From positions 65,487,554 to 65,551,553 of the forward strand of contig OX485803.1 in the NCBI GenBank assembly GCA_950295325.1: 64,000 bases of DNA, written 5' to 3'. The DNA is from Polytrichum commune (taxonomy: Eukaryota > Streptophyta > Polytrichopsida > Polytrichales > Polytrichaceae). A model generated the notes under the pieces. That model was not told where the DNA came from and searched no databases. It saw nothing but the letters and a program-made list of their open reading frames with translations. The translations under genes were made by a program, and so were the position numbers. Numbering within the stretch: the first letter of the stretch is position 1; the number at the start of each line of letters is the position of its first letter. Of the stretch, positions 38,201 to 51,440 are shown piece after piece.

Positions 38201-40519
38201 GCCTAACCTCAAAAGATCAGAGTTGAAGTCTAAGCCAACAAATTCACAATCACAAGCCAAATGCTACTCAAGGCCATTGAACCTCACAAGTTGATAATGT
38301 GGCCTAACCTCAAAAGATCAGAGTTCAAGTCTAAGCCAACAAATTCACAATCACAAGCCAAATGCTACTCAAGGCCATTGAACCTCACAAGTTGATAATG
38401 TGGCCTAACCTCAAAAGATCATATTTGAAGTCTAAGCCAACAAATTCACAATCACAAGCCAAATGCTACTCAAGGCCATTGAACCTCACAAGTTGATAAT
38501 CTGGCCTAACCTCAAAAGATCATATTTGAAGTCTAAGCCAACAAATTCACAATCACAAGCCAAATGCTACTTAAGGCCACTGAACCTCACAAGTTGATAA
38601 TGTGGCCTAACCTCAAAAGATCAGAGTTGAAGTCTAAGCCAACAAATTCACAATCACAAGCCAAATGCTACTCAAGGCCATTGAACCTCACAAGTTGATA
38701 ATCTGGCCTAACCTCAAAAGATCAGAGTTGAAGTCCAAGCCAACAAATTCACAATCACAAGCCAAATGCTACTCAAGGCCATTGAACCTCACAAGTTGAT
38801 AATCTGGCCTAACCTCAAAAGATCAGAGTTCAAGTCTAAGCCAACAAATTCACAATCACAAGCCAAATGCTACTCAAGGCCTTTGAACCTCACAAGTTGA
38901 TAATGTGGCCTAACCTTAAAAGATCAGATTTGAAGTCTAAGCCAACAAATTCACAATCACAAGCCAAATGCTACTGAAGGCCATTGAACCTCACAAGTTG
39001 ATAATCTGGCCTAACCTCAAAAGATCAGATTTGAAGTCCAAGCGAACAAATTCCCAATCACAAGCCAAATGCTACTTAGGGCCATTGAACCTCACAAGTT
39101 GATAATGTGGCCTAACCTCAAAAGATCATATTTGAAGTCTAAGCCAACAAATTCACAATCACAAGCCAAATGCTACTCAAGGCCATTGAACCTCACAAGT
39201 TGATGATGTGGCCTAACCTCAAAAGATCAGATTTGAAGTCGAAGCCAACAAATTCACAATCACAAGCCAAATGCTACTCAAGGCCATTGAACCTCACAAG
39301 TTGATAATCTGGCCTAACCTCAAAAGATCAGAGTTGAAGTCTAAGCCAACAAATTCACAATCACAAGCCAAATGCTACTCAAGGCCATTGAACCTCACAA
39401 GTTGATAATCTGGCCTAACCTCAAAAGATCAGAGTTCAAGTCTAAGCCAACAAATTCACAATCACAAGCCAAATGCTACTCAAGGCCATTGAACCTCACA
39501 AGTTGATAATGTGGCCTAACCTCAAAAGATCAGATTTGAAGTCTAAGCCAACAAATTCACAATCACAAGCCAAATGCTACTCAAGGCCATTGAACCTCAC
39601 AAGTTGATAATCTGGCCTAACCTCAAAAGATCATATTTGAAGTCTAAGCCAACAAATTCACAATCACAAGCCAAATGCTACTTAAGGCCACTGAACCTCA
39701 CAAGTTGATAATGTGGCCTAACCTCAAAAGATCAGAGTTGAAGTCTAAGCCAACAAATTCACAATCACAAGCCAAATGCTACTCAAGGCCATTGAACCTC
39801 ACAAGTTGATAATCTGGCCTAACCTCAAAAGATCAGAGTTGAAGTCCAAGCCAACAAATTCACAATCACAAGCCAAATGCTACTCAAGGCCATTGAACCT
39901 CACAAGTTGATAATCTGGCCTAACCTCAAAAGATGAGAGTTGAAGTCTAAGCCAACAAATTCACAATCACAAGCCAAATGCTACTCAAGGCCTTTGAACC
40001 TCACAAGTTGATAATGTGGCCTAACCTTAAAAGATCAGATTTGAAGTCTAAGCCAACAAATTCACAATCACAAGCCAAATGCTACTGAAGGCCATTGAAC
40101 CTCACAAGTTGATAATCTGGCCTAACCTCAAAAGATCAGATTTGAAGTCCAAGCCAACAAATTCCCAATCACAAGCCAAATGCTACTTAGGGCCATTGAA
40201 CCTCACAAGTTGATAATGTGGCCTAACCTCAAAAGATCATATGTGAAGTCTAAGCCAACAAATTCACAATCACAAGCCAAATGCTACTCAAGGCCATTGA
40301 ACCTCACAAGTTGATGATGTGGCCTAACCTCAAAAGATCAGAGTTGAAGTCTAAGCCAACAAATTCACAATCACAAGCCAAATGCTACTCAAGGCCATTG
40401 AACCTCACAAGTTGATGATGTGGCCTAACCTCAAAAGATCAGATTTGAAGTCCAAGCCAACAAATTCACAATCACAAGCCAAATGCTACTCAAGGCCATT
40501 GAACCTCACAAGTTGATAA

Positions 40520-43500
40520 TGTGGGGTAACCTCAAAAGATCATATTTGAAGTCTAAGCCAACAAATTCACAATCACAAGCCAAATGCTACTCAAGGCCAT
40601 TGAACCTCACAAGTTGATAATCTGGCCTAACCTCAAAAGATCAGAGTTGAAGTCTAAGCCAACAAATTCACAATCACAAGCCAAATGCTACTCAAGGCCA
40701 TTGAACCTCACAAGTTGATAATCTGGCCTAACCTCAAAAGATCAGAGTTCAAGTCTAAGCCAACAAATTCACAATCACAAGCCAAATGCTACTCAAGGCC
40801 ATTGAACCTCACAAGTTGATAATGTGGCCTAACCTCAAAAGATCAGATTTGAAGTCTAAGCCAACAAATTCACAATCACAAGCCAAATGCTACTGAAGGC
40901 CATTGAACCTCACAAGTTGATAATCTGGCCTAACCTCAAAAGATCAGATTTGAAGTCCAAGCGAACAAATTCCCAATCACAAGCCAAATGCTACTTAGGG
41001 CCATTGAACCTCACAAGTTGATAATGTGGCCTAACCTCAAAAGATCATATTTGAAGTCTAAGCCAACAAATTCACAATCACAAGCCATATGCTACTGAAG
41101 GCCATTGAACCTCACAAGTTGATAATCTGGCCTAACCTCAAAAGATCAGATTTGAAGTCCAAGCCAACAAATTCCCAATCACAAGCCAAATGCTACTTAG
41201 GGCCATTGAACCTCACAAGTTGATAATGTGGCCTAACCTCAAAAGATCATATGTGAAGTCTAAGCCAACAAATTCACAATCACAAGCCAAATGCTACTCA
41301 AGGCCATTGAACCTCACAAGTTGATAATGTGGCCTAACCTCAAAAGATCAGATTTCAAGTCTAAGCCAACAAATTCACAATCACAAGCCAAATGCTACTC
41401 AAGGCCATTGAACCTCACAAGTTGATGATGTGGCCTAACCTCAAAAGATCAGATTTGAAGTCCAAGCCAACAAATTCACAATCACAAGCCAAATGCTACT
41501 CAAGGCCATTGAACCTCACAAGTTGATAATGTGGGGTAACCTCAAAAGATCATATTTGAAGTCTAAGCCAACAAATTCACAATCACAAGCCAAATGCTAC
41601 TTAAGGCCACTGAACCTCACAAGTTGATAATGTGGCCTAACCTCAAAAGATCAGATTTGAAGTCTAAGCCAACAAATTCACAATCACAAGCCAAATGCTA
41701 CTCAAGGCCATTGAACCTCACAAGTTGATGATGTGGCCTAACCTCAAAAGATCAGATTTGAAGTCCAAGCCAACAAATTCACAATCACAAGCCAAATGCT
41801 ACTCAAGGCCATTGAACCTCACAAGTTGATAATGTGGCCTAACCTCAAAAGATCAGAGTTGAAGTCTAAGCCAACAAATTCACAATCACAAGCCAAATGC
41901 TACTCAAGGCCATTGAACCTCACAAGTTGATAATCTGGCCTAACCTCAAAAGATCAGAGTTCAAGTCTAAGCCAACAAATTCACAATCACAAGCCAAATG
42001 CTACTCAAGGCCATTGAACCTCACAAGTTGATAATGTGGCCTAACCTCAAAAGATCAGATTTGAAGTCTAAGCCAACAAATTCACAATCACAAGCCAAAT
42101 GCTACTCAAGGCCATTGAACCTCACAAGTTGATAATCTGGGGTAACCTCAAAAGATCATATTTGAAGTCTAAGCCAACAAATTCACAATCACAAGCCAAA
42201 TGCTACTCAAGGCCATTGAACCTCACAAGTTGATAATCTGGCCTAACCTCAAAAGATCAGAGTTGAAGTCTAAGCCAACAAATTCACAATCACAAGCCAA
42301 ATGCTACTCAAGGCCATTGAACCTCACAAGTTGATAATCTGGCCTAACCTCAAAAGATCAGAGTTCAAGTCTAAGCCAACAAATTCACAATCACAAGCCA
42401 AATGCTACTCAAGGCCATTGAACCTCACAAGTTGATAATGTGGCCTAACCTCAAAAGATCAGATTTGAAGTCTAAGCCAACAAATTCACAATCACAAGCC
42501 AAATGCTACTGAAGGCCATTGAACCTCACAAGTTGATAATCTGGCCTAACCTCAAAAGATCAGATTTGAAGTCCAAGCGAACAAATTCCCAATCACAAGC
42601 CAAATGCTACTTAGGGCCATTGAACCTCACAAGTTGATAATGTGGCCTAACCTCAAAAGATCATATTTGAAGTCTAAGCCAACAAATTCACAATCACAAG
42701 CCATATGCTACTGAAGGCCATTGAACCTCACAAGTTGATAATCTGGCCTAACCTCAAAAGATCAGATTTGAAGTCCAAGCCAACAAATTCCCAATCACAA
42801 GCCAAATGCTACTTAGGGCCATTGAACCTCACAAGTTGATAATGTGGCCTAACCTCAAAAGATCATATGTGAAGTCTAAGCCAACAAATTCACAATCACA
42901 AGCCAAATGCTACTCAAGGCCATTGAACCTCACAAGTTGATAATGTGGCCTAACCTCAAAAGATCAGATTTCAAGTCTAAGCCAACAAATTCACAATCAC
43001 AAGCCAAATGCTACTCAAGGCCATTGAACCTCACAAGTTGATGATGTGGCCTAACCTCAAAAGATCAGATTTGAAGTCCAAGCCAACAAATTCACAATCA
43101 CAAGCCAAATGCTACTCAAGGCCATTGAACCTCACAAGTTGATAATGTGGGGTAACCTCAAAAGATCATATTTGAAGTCTAAGCCAACAAATTCACAATC
43201 ACAAGCCAAATGCTACTTAAGGCCACTGAACCTCACAAGTTGATAATGTGGCCTAACCTCAAAAGATCAGATTTGAAGTCTAAGCCAACAAATTCACAAT
43301 CACAAGCCAAATGCTACTCAAGGCCATTGAACCTCACAAGTTGATGATGTGGCCTAACCTCAAAAGATCAGATTTGAAGTCCAAGCCAACAAATTCACAA
43401 TCACAAGCCAAATGCTACTCAAGGCCATTGAACCTCACAAGTTGATAATGTGGCCTAACCTCAAAAGATCAGAGTTGAAGTCTAAGCCAACAAATTCACA

Positions 43501-43755
43501 ATCACAAGCCAAATGCTACTCAAGGCCATTGAACCTCACAAGTTGATAATCTGGCCTAACCTCAAAAGATCAGAGTTCAAGTCTAAGCCAACAAATTCAC
43601 AATCACAAGCCAAATGCTACTCAAGGCCATTGAACCTCACAAGTTGATAATGTGGCCTAACCTCAAAAGATCAGATTTGAAGTCTAAGCCAACAAATTCA
43701 CAATCACAAGCCAAATGCTACTCAAGGCCATTGAACCTCACAAGTTGATAATCTG
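40520..43755. repeat. Tandem pair of a 16-monomer higher-order repeat (1616 bp each)
   Basis: Private variants recur exactly 16 x 101 bp apart: CCATATGCTACTGAAGG at 41085 and 42701, and GCGAACAAATTCCC at 40961 and 42577. The order of variant monomers between and around these markers is the same in both copies. A similar 15-monomer spacing (1515 bp) is seen just downstream (43771 and 45286). Edges are approximate. Confidence 0.8.
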
Positions 43756-46700
43756 GCCTAACCTCAAAAGATCATATTTGAAGTCTAAGCCAACAAATTC
43801 ACAATCACAAGCCAAATGCTACTTAAGGCCACTGAACCTCACAAGTTGATAATGTGGCCTAACCTCAAAAGATCAGAGTTGAAGTCTAAGCCAACAAATT
43901 CACAATCACAAGCCAAATGCTACTCAAGGCCATTGAACCTCACAAGTTGATAATCTGGCCTAACCTCAAAAGATCAGAGTTGAAGTCTAAGCCAACAAAT
44001 TCACAATCACAAGCCAAATGCTACTCAAGGCCATTGAACCTCACAAGTTGATAATCTGGCCTAACCTCAAAAGATCAGAGTTGAAGTCTAAGCCAACAAA
44101 TTCACAATCACAAGCCAAATGCTACTCAAGGCCTTTGAACCTCACAAGTTGATAATGTGGCCTAACCTTAAAAGATCAGATTTGAAGTCTAAGCCAACAA
44201 ATTCACAATCACAAGCCAAATGCTACTGAAGGCCATTGAACCTCACAAGTTGATAATCTGGCCTAACCTCAAAAGATCAGATTTGAAGTCCAAGCCAACA
44301 AATTCCCAATCACAAGCCAAATGCTACTTAGGGCCATTGAACCTCACAAGTTGATAATGTGGCCTAACCTCAAAAGATCATATGTGAAGTCTAAGCCAAC
44401 AAATTCACAATCACAAGCCAAATGCTACTCAAGGCCATTGAACCTCACAAGTTGATAATGTGGCCTAACCTCAAAAGATCAGAGTTGAAGTCTAAGCCAA
44501 CAAATTCACAATCACAAGCCAAATGCTACTCAAGGCCATTGAACCTCACAAGTTGATGATGTGGCCTAACCTCAAAAGATCAGATTTGAAGTCCAAGCCA
44601 ACAAATTCACAATCACAAGCCAAATGCTACTCAAGGCCATTGAACCTCACAAGTTGATAATGTGGGGTAACCTCAAAAGATCATATTTGAAGTCTAAGCC
44701 AACAAATTCACAATCACAAGCCAAATGCTACTTAAGGCCACTGAACCTCACAAGTTGATAATGTGGCCTAACCTCAAAAGATCAGATTTGAAGTCTAAGC
44801 CAACAAATTCACAATCACAAGCCAAATGCTACTCAAGGCCATTGAACCTCACAAGTTGATGATGTGGCCTAACCTCAAAAGATCAGATTTGAAGTCCAAG
44901 CCAACAAATTCACAATCACAAGCCAAATGCTACTCAAGGCCATTGAACCTCACAAGTTGATAATGTGGCCTAACCTCAAAAGATCAGAGTTGAAGTCTAA
45001 GCCAACAAATTCACAATCACAAGCCAAATGCTACTCAAGGCCATTGAACCTCACAAGTTGATAATCTGGCCTAACCTCAAAAGATCAGAGTTCAAGTCTA
45101 AGCCAACAAATTCACAATCACAAGCCAAATGCTACTCAAGGCCATTGAACCTCACAAGTTGATAATGTGGCCTAACCTCAAAAGATCAGATTTGAAGTCT
45201 AAGCCAACAAATTCACAATCACAAGCCAAATGCTACTCAAGGCCATTGAACCTCACAAGTTGATAATCTGGCCTAACCTCAAAAGATCATATTTGAAGTC
45301 TAAGCCAACAAATTCACAATCACAAGCCAAATGCTACTTAAGGCCACTGAACCTCACAAGTTGATAATGTGGCCTAACCTCAAAAGATCAGAGTTGAAGT
45401 CTAAGCCAACAAATTCACAATCACAAGCCAAATGCTACTCAAGGCCATTGAACCTCACAAGTTGATAATCTGGCCTAACCTCAAAAGATCAGAGTTGAAG
45501 TCTAAGCCAACAAATTCACAATCACAAGCCAAATGCTACTCAAGGCCATTGAACCTCACAAGTTGATAATCTGGCCTAACCTCAAAAGATCAGAGTTGAA
45601 GTCTAAGCCAACAAATTCACAATCACAAGCCAAATGCTACTGAAGGCCTTTGAACCTCACAAGTTGATAATGTGGCCTAACCTTAAAAGATCAGATTTGA
45701 AGTCTAAGCCAACAAATTCACAATCACAAGCCAAATGCTACTGAAGGCCATTGAACCTCACAAGTTGATAATCTGGCCTAACCTCAAAAGATCAGATTTG
45801 AAGTCCAAGCCAACAAATTCACAATCACAAGCCAAATGCTACTTAGGGCCATTGAACCTCACAAGTTGATAATGTGGCCTAACCTCAAAAGATCATATGT
45901 GAAGTCTAAGCCAACAAATTCACAATCACAAGCCAAATGCTACTCAAGGCCATTGAACCTCACAAGTTGATAATGTGGCCTAACCTCAAAAGATCAGATT
46001 TGAAGTCTAAGCCAACAAATTCACAATCACAAGCCAAATGCTACTCAAGGCCATTGAACCTCACAAGTTGATAATCTGGCCTAACCTTAAAAGATCAGAG
46101 TTCAAGTCTAAGCCAACAAATTCACAATCACAAGCCAAATGCTACTCAAGGCCACTGAACCTCACAAGTTGATAATGTGGCCTAACCTCAAAAGATCAGA
46201 TTTGAGGTCCAAGCCAACAAATTCACAATCACAAGCCAAATGCTACTCAAGGCCATTGAACCTCACAAGTTGATAATCTGGCCTAACCTCAAAAGATCAT
46301 ATTTGCAGTCTAAGCCAACAAATTCACAATCACAAGCCAAATGCTACTTAAGGCCACTGAACCTCACAAGTTGATAATGTGGCCTAACCTCAAAAGATCA
46401 GATTTGAAGTCTAAGCCAACAAATTCACAATCACAAGCCAAATGCTACTCAAGGCCATTGAACCTCACAAGTTGATAATCTGGCCTAAGCTCAAAAGATC
46501 ATATTTGAAGTCTAAGCCAACAAATTCACAATCACAAGCCAAATGCTACTCAAGGCCATTGAACCTCACAAGTTGATAATCAGGCGTCACCTCAAAAGAT
46601 CAGATTTGAAGTCAAAGCCAACAAATTCACAATCACAAGCCAAATGCTACTCAAGGCCATTGACCTCACAAGTTGATAATCTGGCCTAACCTCAAAAGAT

Positions 46701-49700
46701 CAGAGTTGAAGTCTAAGCCAACAAATTCACAATCACAAGCCAAATGCTACTCAAGGCCATTGAACCTCACAAGTTGATAATCTGGCCTAACCTCAAAAGA
46801 TCAGATTTGAAGTCTAAGCCAACAAATTCACAATCACAAGCCAAATGCTACTGAAGGCCATTGAACCTCACAAGTTGATAATCTGGCCTAACCTGAAAAG
46901 ATCATATTTGAAGTCTAAGCCAACAAATTCACAATCACAAGCCAAATGCTACTTAAGGCCACTGAACCTCACAAGTTGATAATCTGGCCTAACCTCAAAA
47001 GATCAGAGTTCAAGTCTAAGCCAACAAATTCACAATCACAAGCCAAATGCTACTCAAGGCCATTGAACCTCACAAGTTGATAATGTGGCCTAACCTTAAA
47101 AGATCAGATTTGAAGTCTAAGCCAACAAATTCACAATCACAAGCCAAATGCTACTGAAGGCCATTGAACCTCACAAGTTGATAATCTGGCCTAACCTCAA
47201 AAGATCAGATTTGAAGTCCAAGCGAACAAATTCCCAATCACAAGCCAAATGCTACTTAGGGCCATTGAACCTCACAAGTTGATAATCTGGCCTAACCTCA
47301 AAAGATCATATTTGAAGTCTAAGCCAACAAATTCACAATCACAGGCCAAATGCTACTCAAGGCCATTGAACCTCACAAGTTGATAATCTGGCCTAACCTC
47401 AAAAGATCAGAGTTCAAGTCTAAGCCAACAAATTCACAATCACAAGCCAAATGCTACTCAAGGCCATTGAACCTCACAAGTTGATAATGTGGCCTAACCT
47501 TAAAAGATCAGATTTGAAGTCTAAGCCAACAAATTCACAATCACAAGCCAAATGCTACTCAAGGCCATTGAACCTCACAAGTTGATAATGTGGCCTAACC
47601 TCAAAAGATCAGATTTGAAGTCCAAGCGAGCAAATTCACAATCACAAGCCAAATGCTACTCAAGGCCATTGAACCTCACAAGTTGATAATGTGGCCTAAC
47701 CTCAAAAGATCATATTTGAAGAGTAAGCCAACAAATTCACAATCACAAGCCAAATGCTACTCAAGGGCATTGAACCTCACAAGTTGATAATGTGGCCTAA
47801 CCTCAAAAGATCAGATTTGAAGTCTAAGCCAACAAATTGACAATCACAAGCCAAATGCTACTCAAGGCCATTGAACCTCACAAGTTGATAATCTGGCCTA
47901 ACCTCAAAAGATTAGATTTGAAGTCTAAGCCAGCAAATTCACAATCACAAGCCAAATGCTACTCAAGGCCATTGAACCTCACAAGTTGATAATCTGGCCT
48001 AACCTCAAAAGATCAGAGTTCAAGTCTAAGCCAACAAATTCACAATCACAAGCCAAATGCTACTCAAGGCCATTGAACCTCACAAGTTGATAATGTGGGG
48101 TAACCTCAAAAGATCATATTTGAAGTCTAAGCCAACAAATTCACAATCACAAGCCAAATGCTACTTAAGGCCACTGAACCTCACAAGTTGATAATCTGGC
48201 CTAACCTCAAAAGATCAGAGTTCAAGTCTAAGCCAACAAATTCACAATCACAAGCCAAATGCTACTCAAGGCCATTGAACCTCACAAGTTGATAATGTGG
48301 CCTAACCTTAAAAGATCAGATTTGAAGTCTAAGCCAACAAATTCACAATCACAAGCCAAATGCTACTCAAGGCCATTGAACCTCACAAGTTGATAATCTG
48401 GCCTAACCTCAAAAGATCAGATTTGAAGTCTAAGCCAACAAATTCACAATCACAAGCCAAATGCTACTCAAGGCCATTGAACCTCACAAGTTGATAATCT
48501 GGCGTCACCTCAAAAGATCAGATTTGAAGTCTAAGCCAACAAATTCACAATCACAAGCCAAATGCTACTGAAGGCCACTGAACCTCACAAGTTGATAATC
48601 TGGCCTAACCTCAAAAGATCAGAGTTCAAGTCTAAGCCAACAAATTCACAATCACAAGCCAAATGCTACTCAAGGCCATTGAACCTCACAAGTTGATAAT
48701 CTGGCCTAACCTCAAAAGATCAGAGTTGAAGTCTAAGCCAACAAATTCACAATCACAAGCCAAATGCTACTCAAGGCCATTGAACCTCACAAGTTGATAA
48801 TGTGGCCTAACCTCAAAAGATCAGATTTGAAGTCTAAGCCAACAAATTCACAATCACAAGCCAAATGCTACTCAAGGCCATTGAACCTCACAAGTTGATA
48901 ATCTGGCGTCACCTCAAAAGATCAGATTTGAAGTCTAAGCCAACAAATTCACAATCACAAGCCAAATGCTACTCAAGGCCATTGAACCTCACAAGTTGAT
49001 GATCTGGGCTAACCTCAAAAGATCAGAGTTGAAGTCTAAGCCAGCAAATTCACAATCACAAGCCAAATGCTACTCAAGGCCATTGAACCTCACAAGTTGA
49101 TGATCTGGCCTAACCTCAAAAGATCAGATTTGAAGTCCAAGCCAACAAATTCACAATCACAAGCCAAATGCTACTCAAGGCCATTGAACCTCACAAGTTG
49201 ATAATGTGGGGTAACCTCAAAAGATCATATTTGAAGTCTAAGCCAACAAATTCACAATCACAAGCCAAATGCTACTTAAGGCCACTGAACCTCACAAGTT
49301 GATAATGTGGCCTAACCTCAAAAGATCAGATTTGAAGTCTAAGCCAACAAATTCACAATCACAAGCCAAATGCTACTCAAGGCCATTGAACCTCACAAGT
49401 TGATGATGTGGCCTAACCTCAAAATATCAGATTTGAAGTCCAAGCCAACAAATTCACAATCACAAGCCAAATGCTACTCAAGGCCATTGAACCTCACAAG
49501 TTGATAATCTGGCCTAACCTCAAAAGATCAGATTTGAAGTCCAAGCCAACAAATTCACAATCACAAGCCAAATGCTACTCAAGGCCATTGAACCTCACAA
49601 GTTGATAATCTGGCCTAACCTCAAAAGATCAGATTTGAAGTCCAAGCCAACAAATTCACAATCACAAGCCAAATGCTACTCAAGGCCATTGAACCTCACA

Positions 49701-50592
49701 AGTTGATAATCTGGCCTAACCTCAAAAGATCAGATTTGAAGTCCAAGCCAACAAATTCACAATCACAAGCCAAATGCTACTCAAGGCCATTGAACCTCAC
49801 AAGTTGATAATCTGGCCTAACCTCAAAAGATCAGATTTGAAGTCCAAGCCAACAAATTCACAATCACAAGCCAAATGCTACTGAAGGCCATTGAACCTCA
49901 CAAGTTGATAATGTGGCCTAACCTCAAAAGATCAGATTTGAAGTCGAAGCCAACAAATTCACAATCACAAGCCAAATGCTACTCAAGGCCACTGAACCTC
50001 ACAAGTTGATAATGTGGGCTAACCTCAAAAGATCAGATTTGAAGTCTAAGCCAACAAATTCACAATCACAAGCCAAATGCTACTCAAGGCCATTGAACCT
50101 CACAAGTTGATAATGTGGCCTAACCTCAAAAGATCAGAGTTGAAGTCTAAGCCAACAAATTCACAATCACAAGCCAAATGCTACTCAAGGCCATTGAACC
50201 TCACAAGTTGATAATGTGGCCTAACCTCAAAAGATCATATTTGAAGTCTAAGCCAACAAATTCACAATCACAAGCCAAATGCTACTCAAGGCCATTGAAC
50301 CTCACAAGTTGATAATCTGGCCTAACCTCAAAAGATCAGAGTTCAAGTCTAAGCCAACAAATTCACAATCACAAGCCAAATGCTACTCAAGGCCATTGAA
50401 CCTCACAAGTTGATAATCTGGCCTAACCTCAAAAGATTAGATTTGAAGTCTAAGCCAGCAAATTCACAATCACAAGCCAAATGCTACTCAAGGCCATTGA
50501 ACCTCACAAGTTGATAATGTGGCCTAACCTCAAAAGATCAGAGTTGAAGTCCGAGCCAACAAATTCACAATCACAAGCCAAATGCTACTCAA

Positions 50593-50855
50593 GAGCAAAC
50601 AAAATATGAAGATAGGCCAAGAGACGCACCTTTAGTGACGCTTGCATGAATATGAGCTTGCAACCATTTGTGGTTGATATATAGTTACCCAAGTCATTGC
50701 ATTTGTTAAGGGTCTAATGTGAAAAGGGAGAAAGGTGAGGTGTCTATGATTGGTAGTATATTTGGTTTGATTGCCTTGTATTAAAGGGGCGAATCAAAAC
50801 TCAAGTAGAGGATCCGGGCTAGACCACCATATGATGAACCCCTCATCCGATACAT
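50593..50855. other. Unique sequence between satellite and first transposon repeats
   Basis: The satellite stops within a monomer after CTACTCAAG. The next 260 bp have no ORF or repeat that I can see. If the MULE-like element to the right was inserted into the satellite, its left end should be at or near 50593, but a terminal inverted repeat partner lies outside the window. Confidence 0.4.
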
Positions 50856-51440
50856 GGCCCCCTATAACTAAGACCTTGAACTAACTAGCCGAGAGCCTAA
50901 ACAAACATAACCTTGAAGCTTTCACATTCATCCAAAATATGGCCCCCTATAACTAAGACCTTCACTAACTAGCCGGGAGCCTAAACAAACATGACCTCTA
51001 AGCTTTCACATTGATCCAAAATATGGCCCCATATAACTAAGACCTTAAACTAACTAGCCGAGAGCCTAAACTAGCCGAACTTGAAGGCTTTCACATTCAT
51101 CCAAAATCTGGCCCCTCTAACTAAGACTCTACACTAACTAGCCGAGAGCCTAAACTAACAGAACTTGAAGGCTTTCACATTCATCCAAAATATGGCCCCC
51201 CTAACTAAGACCTTAGACTACCTAGCCGAGAGCCTAAACTAACAGAACATGAAGGCTTTCACATTCATCCAAAATCTGGCCCCTCTAACTAAGGCTCTAC
51301 ACTAACTAGCCGAGAGCCTACCCAACCAAACATGTAACCACCCACATTGAAACAATATCTGGTCCCAGAGCCCAAGGGATTACCCTCTCGGAGCCGAGAG
51401 CCTACCCAACAAAAAATCTAACCTCCCCCCTTCATACAAA
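50856..51440. repeat. Left outer tandem repeats, about 84 bp, six to seven degenerate copies
   Basis: Units begin GGCCCC(C)TATAACTAAGACC and contain ACTAGCCGAGAGCCTAAAC and TTTCACATTCATCCAAAAT. Starts are near 50856, 50941, 51024, 51110, 51194, 51277 and a diverged one at 51355. The unit shares the CCGAGAG core with the other repeat families of this region. The end (51385-51440) has CCCTCTCGGAGCCGAGAGCC. Confidence 0.85.

Larger units (their letters stand above)
18094..50592. repeat. Satellite array, 101-bp monomer, about 320 copies
   Basis: Head-to-tail monomers with a strict 101-bp period (for example CTAACC at 18201 and 18302). There are no spacers, inversions or inserted elements over about 32.5 kb. 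The block around AATTCACAATCACAAGCC and the following AAATGCTACT is almost invariant, while a few sites vary between copies: GATCAGATTT, GATCAGAGTT or GATCATATTT; CTACTCAAGG, CTACTGAAGG, CTACTTAAGG or CTACTTCAGG; AATCTGG or AATGTGG. Rare length variants exist: three extra bases near 26785 and 27294, and one base lost near 28588, 29897 and 46665. No coding frame survives, since 101 is not a multiple of three and monomers contain stops. The left end is cut by the retrotransposon LTR and the right end stops mid-monomer at 50592. It may be centromeric or pericentromeric; nothing in the sequence proves it. Confidence 0.97.

Noticed and set aside
18094-50592. CRISPR-like array of direct repeats
   Set aside because: The units are contiguous 101-bp monomers with no unique spacers, in plant DNA full of introns and retrotransposons.
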